Source: Argopecten irradians (taxonomy: Eukaryota; Mollusca; Bivalvia; Pectinida; Pectinidae). Taken from it: DNA of 64,000 nt. Location of the stretch: assembly GCF_041381155.1 (NCBI RefSeq), contig NC_091146.1, forward strand, positions 39,092,896 through 39,156,895, read 5' to 3'. A model generated the notes under the pieces. That model did no database searches, was not told the origin of the DNA, and saw only the letters and a program-made list of their open reading frames with translations. Both the position numbers and the translations under genes were made by a program. Positions 11,941-23,000 of the stretch are shown here, in pieces. How positions within the stretch are numbered: the first letter of the stretch is position 1; every line of letters starts with the position of its first letter.

Positions 11941-13690
11941 AGATCATGATATTTGTTGGAAGAACGTTGTTTCCTTTGCCTCAAACAACTGCTCCGTTAC
12001 GAACAACTTTGTGTTGACCCACATCAAAGAAAAACAACCACATGTTTTTTATGTTGGATGTAACTGCCACCTGGCCAACCTGTGCATTCTAGCAGCTGTC
12101 AAGACCCTGCCTATGCCCATTGAGGATCTGTTGGTGGACACCTACTTCCATTTCTATTACAGGTTCATATAAATTATACATACTGCTTGAGGTAATTGAT
12201 TCCAAAATTCTATACTATTACAACTTCAGTTTTAGAAAGAAAACTAATAATATGAGGTATTTGATGTCTTATCATAAAAAGAATAAATTATCTACCTACC
12301 TATCACACACTGACAGGTATGGGTAGATATAGGGCCATGAACAATATATTAGGGCTGGCCAGAAGGATCCTTAATTATTCAATTATTTAACTGAGGAATA
12401 TGTCAATTTATAAATTTTAAGCTCAAGCAGGAAAGAGAAGTACAAAGAATTTACAAAGTTTTGGGATGCCAACCAAGATACTGAAAATTGTTCTACCCAT
12501 TGGTTGAGCCTTGAGAAGTGTGTGAAGTTAAGTGCCTGCTAGATCACTGGCCAGCCCTCCAGAGCTACAGGTACTTCAATTCTCATGATGTGGTGACGAA
12601 GTCTGGTCGAATCAAGAGGTTAATTGATGCTCAACTATCATCTCCCAAGATGAGAATGTACTACTTGTTTCTGGCTTTCATCCTAGAGCCACTCAAACGG
12701 TTTAACACAACTTTTCGTGTATTACTATAATTCTAATATATATGAAAAGTAGCAATTATTTTGAAGAAAAAAAAGTATGACAGAATATTTTAATTTGTAT
12801 ATGATCATGTGTATGATTGTAGTTCTTGTTAATATAAAGTCTATATTTTTATATGAATGTCACACCCTTATGTTTTAATCATTGATAATTCTTAATTATT
12901 TTACACAACAATTTTTGGACATTGGACCATTGTGCCTGAGGCATATGTAGTCGACAATGAAGACAGCATTTCCCCATCCTTGATCAATAGATTTTTTGGG
13001 TAAGTTAAACAATATAAGTGTATAAATCATGATTATGTATTATAAATAACTTGTAAAACATTTTTAAATGATTAATCAAGGATATTTCAAATTCTGCAAT
13101 AATCTGAATTAAATGTATTTCTAGGAGGATATAATACCAATGATAGAAGTTTGTTATAATTTATTATCAATAATAATTACTTAAAAGAAATTTCAATTTC
13201 ATTTGTGATAAACTACCAAAGAAAAGCTTGACACTACCAGGTAATTGTTTTCTTTTTATTCTAAAAGGTCTGTCAGGAAATTCTATTGCACTGTTGTCGA
13301 CAAGATGATCAAGAAATTTCCATTTGAGGGTACAGTCGTCGCCAAGTTGAGTTACCTTAACCCTGCTACAAGATCAGATGACACACCAATAGATGTGATG
13401 GCCATTGCCAGGAAGTTCCCAGGAGGACTTTCCCATACTAGAGAGTGTCCTGGGCTCCATTATAACTGTAACAAGGACATCAAGGTGGTTAAACCCCATC
13501 AATCAATCAATGAACCAAACTAGAGGATGCACTGACTGATTACACTTGAATTCTGAACTTCCTAGATTGGTTCCTGGTCATGGGCCAGTATGGGGAAAAT
13601 GTGTAATCTCATCACACTGATGACTTTGCTGTACCTTTTAACCTATCCAGGAGATCTTGAAGCTGACAAACACAGCAACAAGGAAATATA
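11941..13690 (+). pseudogene. Decayed hAT-like transposase (ZNF862/ZMYM-like) with introns
   Basis: Three exon-like blocks resemble the middle of hAT-type transposase proteins of the ZNF862/ZMYM6-like group. Block 1 (11941-12162) follows a T-rich acceptor and encodes SNNCSVTN, then VFYVGCNCHLANL and PIEDLLVDTYFHFYY, matching the family's 'GCxCHxxxN...dieDllvD' region. It ends TACAG|GTTCAT in phase 2. Block 2 starts at 12431 after AAGCAG, restores the frame, and reads FTKFW then STHWLSLEKCVK, the family's 'TRWLSLE' motif. A TTAAG insertion near 12530 then shifts the frame, and the sequence continues as LLDHWPALQSY in the frame ending at 12730. Block 3 (13268-13523) encodes VRKFYCTVVDKMIKKFPF. 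Degenerate hAT-C-like sequence with stops follows to about 13690. The frameshift and stops argue for a pseudogene. The upstream DDE region and zinc finger were not found. Confidence 0.6.
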
Positions 13691-14750
13691 ATATGTATCA
13701 CTAATCTTCAGATTTCCAAATGGAATTGAGAGAATAATTAGTGCTTGAATTTAACTTGTACTATGATTTGTTCATATGAAATGATATGTGATGTGTTCTT
13801 ACATGTATGTGACTTGATCATGAACAGTCGGTATGTATTTATTAAGTTGTGTTTGTCAATTTAATAGTTTAAGAAACAGTTGATATTTTTTTCAGAATGA
13901 AAAAAGATATATGAATATTTGGTGTCATTTGCAGCTAGTCAGCTATGTTTATTTAAGAAAATGAAATGTTTAGTTGAGATGTTTGTTAATCATTTGAAAA
14001 TAGTTGCTATTGTGTTTTTATTAAGTCAACATCTTTTATGACTTTAAGGTGACAGAATCAGTTTGGAGTTTTTCATAAAACATGAATTTATAGAGTTCAA
14101 GTTATATTTAACATAAAATGTCATTCATGAATATGACTACAATACTTATTTTTATTGAAGTAGTATTTATTTTCAATTAATTTTATAGAATAAATATTAA
14201 TTATGGAGACCAGCTTGGCATAAAATGCATTCCATATAATTCAGTTGTTATTTCTATTGAAAGTTTATTGTTATAGGTATTCTGTGGACATTTGTAACTT
14301 ATATATAATAGCTGTTGTATTTATTTTACAAAGAAGAGTAATACGTGTGATCAGATGACATTTGTGAAATTGATATGAAGTAGTTCCTATTTTTAAGTCA
14401 TCTGACCCAAGTAGGCTAAAATCTTTAAATGACTTCTTTTGAATAACTATGAGACCTACGAACCTGATTTTGGGGCTGTGACGTGCTGGGATGAAAGGCT
14501 ACAAAGTTTATTCAAATGAATGACTTTAACATAGTGCTTCTTATCAATTAACTTCAATTTATCCTAGAATCATGTGAAATCTTGCAAGATGTTAAATGTT
14601 ATGGAATTTATTCACAAATACAAATAAATGATATAGTTGTTGTAAACTGTTTTCAAGTTATCTGTACTGTATAGTGTGTTAAAACGATGTGGCATGTCAA
14701 CTCAAATGTCGATAATGTCATCAAAAAATCTAATCTAAATCTTCATCAAT
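13691..14750. other. AT-rich sequence, one diverged satellite unit
   Basis: There are no genes. A single inverted, diverged unit of the ~146-bp satellite family lies at about 14400-14545 (GAGACCTACGAACCTGAT...GCTGGGATGAAAGGCTAC). Confidence 0.45.
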
Positions 14751-14803
14751 GCTTTTTCCTACCTATTTATCTTTTCTAATCGCTTTTACTGGTAAGAGCA
14801 TAT

Positions 14804-14989
14804 TCAATTTCTCTGCATGAAGATGAGAATTTTAATAGCTGTATTGTCCACAAAAAGACATGTAGAACATTCAATTAAAAGCTCATCAGTAATATCGTTC
14901 AGAAAGATAACAAAAAGAAGAGGACTGAGTATTGAGCCTTGAGGGACTCCAGCACAAGACATATCTGGGTATAAGAACACTAACACCAT
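14804..14989 (-). pseudogene. Non-LTR retrotransposon reverse transcriptase fragment
   Basis: Minus-strand translation shows CAGVPQGSILSPLLFVIFLN followed by DITDEL and CLFVDNTAI. GVPQGSxLSPLLF...IND is the conserved RT segment, and the catalytic FADDT box reads FVDNT here. Two changed residues in the box and the 62-codon length show a dead fragment. Which LINE clade it came from cannot be settled from so short a piece. Confidence 0.75.
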
Positions 14990-15164
14990 ACATATCTGGG
15001 ACTATAACACTAGAACCTAGCCCGAGAGACTCTGGCCCTGACACCAGACTTAGACATTATGACAGATAGATGTCTGGCTTAGACATCTATCGGGCTAACT
15101 AGAACCATACATATCTTGGTACTGAAAAACTAACACCATACATATCTGGGACTATAACACTAGC

Positions 15165-15898
15165 GTCGATTTGTCACCACATAAACGTCTGTATTTGGTG
15201 TGTATACCACCGCATCGACTTGTCCCCGCATGATTACGTCTGTATTTGATCTAAATAAGGTGTGTATACCACCACATCGACTTGTCACCACATGACAACG
15301 TCTGTATTTGATCTTAATAAGGTGTGTATACCACCACATCGACTTGTCACCACATGAAAACGTCTGTATTTGATCTTGATAAGGTGTGTATACCACCACA
15401 TCGACTTGTCACCACATGACAGCGTCTGTATTTAATCTTAATAAGGTATGTATACCACCACATCGACTTTGTCACCACCACATGATTACGTCAGTATTTG
15501 ATCTTAATAAGGTGTTTACACCACCACATCGACTTGTCACCCACATGATAACGTCAGTATTTGATCTTAATAAGATGTGTATACCACCACATCGACTTGT
15601 TACAACATGACAACGTCTGTTTTTGATCTTAATAAGATGTGTATACCACCATATCAACTTGTCACCACATGATAACGTCTGTGTTTGGTGTGTATAAGGC
15701 GTGTATACCACCACATCGACTTGTCACCACATAATAACGTCAGTATTTGATCTTAATAAGATGTGTATACCATCACATCGATTTTGTTACAACATGACAA
15801 CGTCTGTTTTTGATCTTAATAAGAGTGTGTATACCACCATATCGACTTGTCACCAACATGATAACGTCTGTATTTGATCTTAATAAGGGTGTGTATAT
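15165..15898 (+). repeat. 62-bp tandem repeat, about 12 copies
   Basis: The unit carries CTTGTCACCACATGATAACG, TCTGTATTTGATCTTAATAA and GGTGTGTATACCACCACATC. CTTGTCACCACATG at 15281 and 15343 gives a 62-bp period. The copies vary by small indels. Open frames on both strands (15160-15399, 15386-15610, 15472-15714) are translations of the repeat. Confidence 0.92.
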
Positions 15899-16085
15899 TC
15901 TGACATGGTCCCGACCAAGTGTTGTATTTGATTTTTTCTGGTCGATCCGAAATCCAAGATGGCCGCCACAGCCGCCATCTTGAAAACACATTTTGAACTT
16001 CTTCTTAAGTTCTACTGGTGCGATTTAGCTGTAACTTGCATGAAATGTTCCTGACATGGTCCCGACGAAGTGTTGTTATTTTTAC
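15895..16085 (+). repeat. Dispersed repeat, second copy
   Basis: It shares CTGACATGGTCCCGACCAAG, AAATCCAAGATGGCCGCC and GGTGCGATTTAGCTG with 6250-6600. The CTGACATGGTCCCGAC landmark occurs twice here, at about 15900 and 16050. The copy abuts the 62-bp array without a spacer. Confidence 0.7.
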
Positions 16086-17010
16086 AGACACAGTTACAGG
16101 TCTACAGTACTTTGAGTTATTGGCAAGAAGTTGTTTAAATTCTATTTGACATCTGTGATCTTGAATAACGGTCAAGGTCATTTATTTCAACATATTTGGT
16201 AGGCATTCATCTCAGTATGATGCAATTTAAAAATCTCTATGCCTTTAAGTTATTGACTAAAAGATTTCAGCCTATTATAACCCGTGACCTTGAAAGAAAG
16301 TCAATGTTGTTCATTAGTCATCTGACATGAAGGGTCAATATGAGCTATAGTCATCATGATTCGTCCGTCGCCGTCTGCCGTGCGCTGTGCACCGTCCGTA
16401 AACTTTTAATTCAAACGACTTCTGAATAACCAAAAGGCCCAGGGTACAGAAATTGGGCCTGTAGTATGCTGGAATGAATGACCTTGACCTTCATTCAAGA
16501 TCACGAAGGGTAAAAAAGGATGAAATCTTCAAATGACTTCTTCTCATTAACAAAAAGGCCCAGAGTACTGATATTGGGCCTGTATCATGCTGGGATGAAA
16601 TGCTACCAAGTTTGTTTAAATGAATGACCTTGACCTTTATTCAAGGTCACAGGGATCAAAATGTCTAAAATCTTAAACAACTTTTTGTGAATAACTAAGA
16701 GACCTAGAGACCTGATATTGGGCCTGTGACCTGCTGGCCTGGGATGAAGGGCTACCAAGTTTGTTCAAATGAATGACCTTGACCTTCATTTAAGATCACA
16801 GGGGTCGAATAGGCTAAAATCATTAAACAACCTCTGTATGATAACTAAGACCCTGGGTAATAATAGTTGACCTGTAGTATGCTTTGATAAAGGGCTATCA
16901 AGTTTGTTCAAATTATTGACCTTGATCTTCATTCAAGGTCACAGGGGTTAAAATATGTTACAATCGTTAAACATACAACTTACTGTGTATTTCAGTTCTA
17001 CTACATATCA
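16086..17010 (-). repeat. ~145-bp satellite units, inverted relative to 4915-6170
   Basis: Plus-strand landmarks GCTGGGATGAAATGCTACCA, AATGAATGACCTTGACCTT and TCAAGGTCAC recur at about 16470, 16590, 16740 and 16870. They are the reverse complement of the units at 4915-6170. A different dispersed segment (CATGATTCGTCCGTCGCCGT) sits at 16310-16400. Confidence 0.75.
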
Positions 17011-17640
17011 GATTAACAGTTAGATGACTGTTAAGGCCTATTGGGGCTCTTGTCATAGCATATTACAGTCACATTATCGGGTCATCTTAGTCATAGACAA
17101 GAAGTTGTTTATAGATTTAAGCCTTTTGACCTCATGTTTAATGCTACCAAGAACCGAAGATCTATATATGTTGTTGTCTAATGTAATTTACTTTAATCGT
17201 TTCAGGTGTTGATGGTGTAAATACTACATGTATGAAGTGCATTATGATGGAGAGGACAGACCATATCTGGTTGATCATCTGTTAGACATTTTCCTCCAAC
17301 TGTTTTCCTCCTCTGTTGTGTTTGTTGATTTAGAGTTCCTCCTACGTTACCTCCTGTACTACTGAGGTTATACAAATAACAGGTATGTAAAACCACTGAT
17401 AGCATATAGCGTATAATACATTTTAGTTACAGTGATAGCTAATAAAGCAACACAATTTTCGGCATGTATGAACTTACTGGAAAAAAACCGAAAACAGTAA
17501 TTGCATGCTCAATCACTACAATTCTAGGTCACTACCATTACTCGGTCCAAACCACTGATACGTATATGGCTAATGAAGCAACACAATTATGTATTAACTG
17601 ACATAGCCGATTCTCAGTTAATTTACCAATGAGTGGACAC
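17011..17640. other. Intergenic sequence
   Basis: There are no convincing genes. A 46-codon open stretch near 17230-17360 (reading MYEVHYDGEDRPYLVDHL) is interesting but unsupported; see the rejected items. Confidence 0.3.
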
Positions 17641-18715
17641 TACAAATGCGTGGTCACAACCAACGCTTCGACACTACTAATGCTCGGTCACTTCAAGTTC
17701 TCGGTCACTACTAATGATCGGTCACTCCTAATGCTTGGTCGCTACCAATGCTCGGTCACTACTTATGCTTGCCCACTACCAGTGATCGGTCACTACCAAT
17801 GATCGGTCACTACCAATGCTCGGTCACAACCAGTGGCGGTCACTAATTAATACACGGTCACTACTAATGCTCGGTCACTTCCAATACTTGGTCACTACTA
17901 ACAGTGGGTCACTACCAATGCTGGGTAACTACCAATGCTCGGTTACTACAAATGCTCTGTCACTGCCAATGGATCACTACCAATACACAGTCACTACCAA
18001 TACACGGTGACTACCTGTTTGCGGTCACTGCCAATGCTCGGTCGCTACCCATGCTCGATCACTATCAAATCTCGGTCACTACAAATGAGTAGTCACTACT
18101 AATACTCGGTAAATATCCGTGCTTCATCACAACTAATGATCAGTCACTTTCATACACCAAAGGCACCAAGTCACTAACAATGCCTGGTTACTATCAATAC
18201 TCAGTCACTACCAATGCTCGGTCACTACCAATGCTCGGTCACTACCAATGCTCGGTCACTACTAATGCTCGGTCACTACCAATGTTCGGTCATTATCAAT
18301 GCTCAGTCACTGCCAATGTTTGATCATTACCAGTGCACAGTCATTACCAATGCTCGGTCACTACCAATGTCTGGTTACTATTAATTCTTGGTCACTACCA
18401 ATGCTTGGTCACTACCAGTGCTCGATCACTACCAATGCTCGGTCACTACCAATGCTCAGTCACTACCAATGCTCAGTCACTACCAATGCTTGGTCACTTC
18501 CAATGCTCAGTCATTACCAATGCTTGGTCACTTCCGATGCTCGGTCTCTAAAAATGCTCGATCACTACCGATGCTCGGTCGCTACTCATTCTCGGTCACT
18601 ACCAATGCTTGGTCACTACCAATGCTCGGTGCCTACCAATGCTGTCACTACTAATGCTCGGTCACTACTAATGCTCGGACACTACTAATGTTCAAGCACT
18701 ACCTCATATTTACAA
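17640..18715 (+). repeat. 17-bp minisatellite, about 60 copies
   Basis: The unit is CAATGCTCGGTCACTAC (17 bp), with scattered point changes and some indels. 17 is not a multiple of 3 and the consensus has no stop in any plus frame. All three frames therefore translate to rotations of one 17-residue peptide repeat (LPMLGHYQCSVTTNARS), giving the overlapping open frames at 18299-18688, 18333-18551 and 18388-18654. No start context, splice site or codon bias suggests translation. Confidence 0.95.
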
Positions 18716-19385
18716 CTGACGTAAAACAGTTTGGATGAAGGGCTTTGTTGAATGTCACATTATTCAAACAATTATACTTCAGTATCTTCCGATATTCCGT
18801 AACTCGATATTTAGATTTGGTATAGTAAAGTGTTTCGGTAAAAAAAAAAGAGTTGAACGTAATTCAAATCTACAAAATTCAATAAAATGTTTAAGCAATA
18901 AACTGAGGCCTGATACATGTGTTTGATCTTTAGTATGTACCAATCGTAGCCTATTTGTGCAAATAAATGAACTTAACCTTCAATGAAGGTCACGGGTATC
19001 AAACATATTAAAACTTTAAAAAATAAATATTTATCCGGCATTTAAGAGACCTACAGACATGATACTTTGACTGATATGCTGGCAATTTCTTTTTCTTTTT
19101 GTTTTGTTTTGTTTTGATGATAGGCTATCAAATAAGGAGAAATGTCCAGCTGACCTTTGAACAATACCAAAACAGAGACCAATATACCTGATGTTATATA
19201 TATTATTGTAACATGTAATACTTAGATATATTGACATACTTGGTTCAATTTTACTTGCATGTTTACAGACAACAAGGGCAGTTTCGCCGTAATATTCTGT
19301 AACTATTCAAAACTTATTTTATCGGAAATGAAAAGACATGTCACCTAACAATCTCTAATCTAAAATGTTCTTCTTTATTTTTTCA
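18716..19385. other. Upstream of the HEPN-STAND gene, probable 5' intron
   Basis: It contains a diverged ~146-bp satellite unit at about 18965-19085. It ends in a pyrimidine tract and TTTTTTCAG at 19386, the acceptor of the first coding exon of the HEPN-STAND gene. An upstream non-coding exon is therefore expected but was not identified. Confidence 0.4.
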
Positions 19386-19421
19386 GCTTTGATATACTGG
19401 AAGGCTGCACAGCTTTATAAA

Positions 19422-20037
19422 ATGGCCAGCAGATACCCATCTCAAACCGAGACCACCAATTTTGCCCGTCTGTCTCGACTTCTGCTGGATGTCTGTAGCG
19501 ATATCCTGCGAGATGTTCTGGCCACCCTTATTCCTCTGCCCGGACTCCATGCCATTCTCAAAAGCCAAAAACATCATCTTAGACAGAAGCTTATAAGCCG
19601 CCAGTTGTCGATTCTGTACCCACCTGGCAACGTGTTTCCTGGTACCCTTAAAGATCTCGACTTTAGCCTCCTTTACAGCCTTCTCCGTAACATCCAGGGT
19701 ATCAACATTTCACCTCATACAAAGGGGTGGTGTAAGGAACCAGACGCTACAGACCGGTCACTGGCGGCCAATATTGACAGGCTGAGGGTCCTAAGGAATG
19801 AGGCTTATGGACACCTACCAAAAGCATCTCTGTCCGATACAGACTTCCGTCGTATCTGGGGCACCATCCGTCAGTGTGTCTCTGAAATAGAACAAGACGC
19901 GCTGTCGGGAGATACATATGTCAAAGAAGTATACAACCTGTTGAATGTGACTATGGACCCAGACACAGAGAAGGAGTATATAGAGAGACTGAAAAAACAG
20001 CGGGATGAATTTGAGGCTGTTGTTGAGGGCCTGCCAG
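19422..20037 (+). CDS. Exon: DZIP3-like HEPN domain
   Basis: The acceptor TTTTTTCAG at 19386 puts the first in-frame ATG at 19422, giving MASRYPSQTETTNFARLSRL, the usual opening of DZIP3-like HEPN proteins. The upstream in-frame ATG at 19365 lies inside the pyrimidine tract and is rejected. The core runs to about residue 160. RNEAYGH at residues 125-131 is the R-x5-H HEPN motif with the typical Asn after Arg. An acidic and basic helical tail (MDPDTEKEYIERLKKQ) follows. The exon ends CCAG|GTAAGT in phase 1. No frameshift or stop interrupts it. Confidence 0.85.
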
Positions 20038-23000
20038 GTAAGTTTGTACAGTAAGATAAAATACTATATAAAAGCATGAAAGTATGTAACGATTAAGTCT
20101 GCGATTAAACTCCAAGGTGATCAGCACTTACTTATAATGTTATGAATAGATATTAATGAAACTTGGCACTACTAGTTGATTTTCTTCATCAATCAAGGGG
20201 AGATCAATCTGTATGTTCTCGTTTCCGGTCTGCTGATATAACTATTGCAGTTTCAATGTATGATAACGTAATCAGTACCTGGTTGCTTTGTATCTACTTC
20301 AGGAAAAATTGTACTCCAAAAAATGATAAAGGTACATCCATTAGGCTACCAGAAACTGTTGGTGAGGTTTACAGGCAGCCATCTTGGATTTTGATAGCTG
20401 AAGATTATAATCGCTATTTATGAGAAAGAAATCTGAAGGGATCTGTCTCAAATATCATTGATAGTGGCTCCACTTTGGTCGACAGACGGATATCATAGCT
20501 TAGATGTGTTACCTTAAATAATTCTTAGAAAGTTAATATTAAAGAAATATTTATGCAATCAAGTCCTGTTTATTACCTTATTGTAAGCTAACCTCGCCCC
20601 AAGGACCAAGTGAGCTTATGCGATACCTTTGTCCTTGGACCAAGTGAATTAATACGATATCATGGCGTCCTTCATCCGTCGTCTGTCCCTCTGTCAACAA
20701 TCTAATTCTTCATAACCAATTTATGGGTTAGTGATACAAAATTGTACAAATGGTGGGGCTGATCCTCTGGGGGCTTGAAGGGGGGGGGCAAAAAGGTTTT
20801 TTTTTGGTATTTTTATATAAACGTCTTCATTTCCTAAACTAAACAATAAATAGCACTTCTATTGCCTTGGTAGCATTCCTGGACACTTGAAGAACAGGGA
20901 CAAAAGTGGTCAGTATGGATATACATGTAGTATTAGACAATCATTTAAAACCATAAAGAAAAAGTTAATGATGTTTTTTTTTAATTTGGTACATGTAGCC
21001 GAACAGAAATCTATGTCAGCCAGGCAGGATAGCATGGAAACCGAACAAAAATCTATGTCAGCCAGGCAGGATACCATGGAAATCGAACAGAAATCGATGA
21101 CAGCCAGACTGGATACTGTGGAAAATCAGCAGAAAAGAATGACAGCAAATCAAGTGTCCATAACGAAAGGTAAAAGCCAGAACTCAAATTACATATTGAA
21201 CAATAAAAATTGGACACAAAAGTCAATGTAGTTATTGAACCGTTAGCTGTCTGCTGACAGTATATTGAACATAACTTTTTGACATTTGTTCTAGGTATAC
21301 AGGCAGTCATCTAGGATATTGTAATAGATGATGTTTTTACGGCTTTTACTCATTAATTACGAAAAGTATTTGTCTCAAATTTCATATGTAGTCTTTCGTT
21401 GGATTCATTGTAGGATTAATAATAAACCAGCATGGTTGATAGGCAGTCATTTTGAATTTAGACATTTAAACTTTGTAATCATTACTGAATTATCATGTAC
21501 TGAAGTGATATTCTTCATCTACAACTTTGTAGGGCCTTCATGGTCCTTCATTTTAGAACAAATCCAACCACAAAAGTGGCAATGGAAGTGTATTGTTGCT
21601 ATGCAGAATCAATGTGGAGTTTCAGTTTACATCTAAGTGTATTCATTTTTTCTTAAGAAAAGGACTAGAAGAAAAAATCACATATCCTTCTTTACATCGA
21701 ATGACATAGAATGTTTTGCAACTATAATATATATATTAAATTTATTTTTTTTGACAGAAATCCATCCCGACCTTAAACCAATGATAGGTGAGTCATCACA
21801 ACTAGGCAGTGTATCGTTGTAGGGTGTGATATACACTGTTAACAACATAATTATATCCACTACCCAGACTTTTATAGTAATACACACGTCCTTGTCTCAA
21901 CAATAAGTTCTGTATAATGTATGTCAATCTGATCAATAGTAATTGGGTAGTGTACAGTAGTGGTCATTCGACTTTCACCTAGCCGGCAGGGTCTATCTCC
22001 TGTATGGACGTGAAAAGCCGCATTACCTGTCTGATCAGGTGGTCAATCTGTTCCTTAATCTTCTCACTCTTACACGCCTTGCACACTTGAACAGAGCCAT
22101 AAAAAGAAGATTTCGCAATCGATGTAATTAAGCAAGTTAATAGTTAATCTAGTCAAAACTTGAACCATCCTCGATATTCCAGGGGTTGCTATCAATATCG
22201 ATATATCCCCCCTGGACTTTGTCAAAGAAAAACTGAAGACTATGTGTGTTACAACAGATGCGCTGGTAGTTTGATCCTTTAATGTGCAAAATGTATGTCA
22301 AAAGAATCAAATAACGGTACTCTGTGAAGTTAGGTATTGCTCTCTGCAAAGGAAATATATGCATACATAATTTGGTCATGTTTTTTCCTAGACCGTCTTC
22401 TCAGTTCTTGACATAGTCCAGGGGAAGTCATTACGACAGTGGTAGTAATGATATTATATATAATGGAATATTGAAAATATACATATGATAAACAAAAGCA
22501 ACTGTTTTCTATTTTATACAGAAACAACTATTAACAGGATCAGAATGGGAAAAAAAAAAGAAATTTCTAGAAACCAAAGCCTTCGATGATGCTCAAGACA
22601 AGCTCCGAATGAACAGAGTTTTAGTGATCAAGGGGAACACTGGGGACGGAAAAACGTCTACAGCATTCCAACTGCTACACTCGTTAACAGAGGAGCAACA
22701 GTGCAGAAAACCACTTCAGCTTCATAAAATTAAGAAATTGGATTTACTGGCTCCGAATTCTAATCTTGTTTGTATTATTGATGACATATTCGGACAGAAA
22801 GATATTAGTAAATCAGATGAGGGAGAGTGGAACAAAAGGCTGAAGCATGTAGAAACACTTTTTGTTGATAAACAAAACCAGACAAATATCTTACTTATTA
22901 CTATTCGAAATGAAATATTTAATGCTTTGACAGAACAGTCTCTAGGGACAGTTTTTACAGAAGAAAATATTGTTGACCTGAGCTCAGACACGTACCAAAT

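Noticed and set aside
15165..15898. CRISPR-like regular repeats
   Set aside because: The 62-bp units are contiguous with no unique spacers and the genome is eukaryotic; it is a simple tandem repeat.
17228..17360. Open stretch reading MYEVHYDGEDRPYLVDHL
   Set aside because: It looks protein-like, but an in-frame stop lies just upstream, the acceptor fits poorly and it becomes low-complexity after about 25 residues. I could not support a gene.
19365..19421. Upstream ATG at 19365 as the start of the HEPN protein
   Set aside because: It lies in the pyrimidine tract before the acceptor at 19386, and the family start MASRYPSQTE is at 19422.
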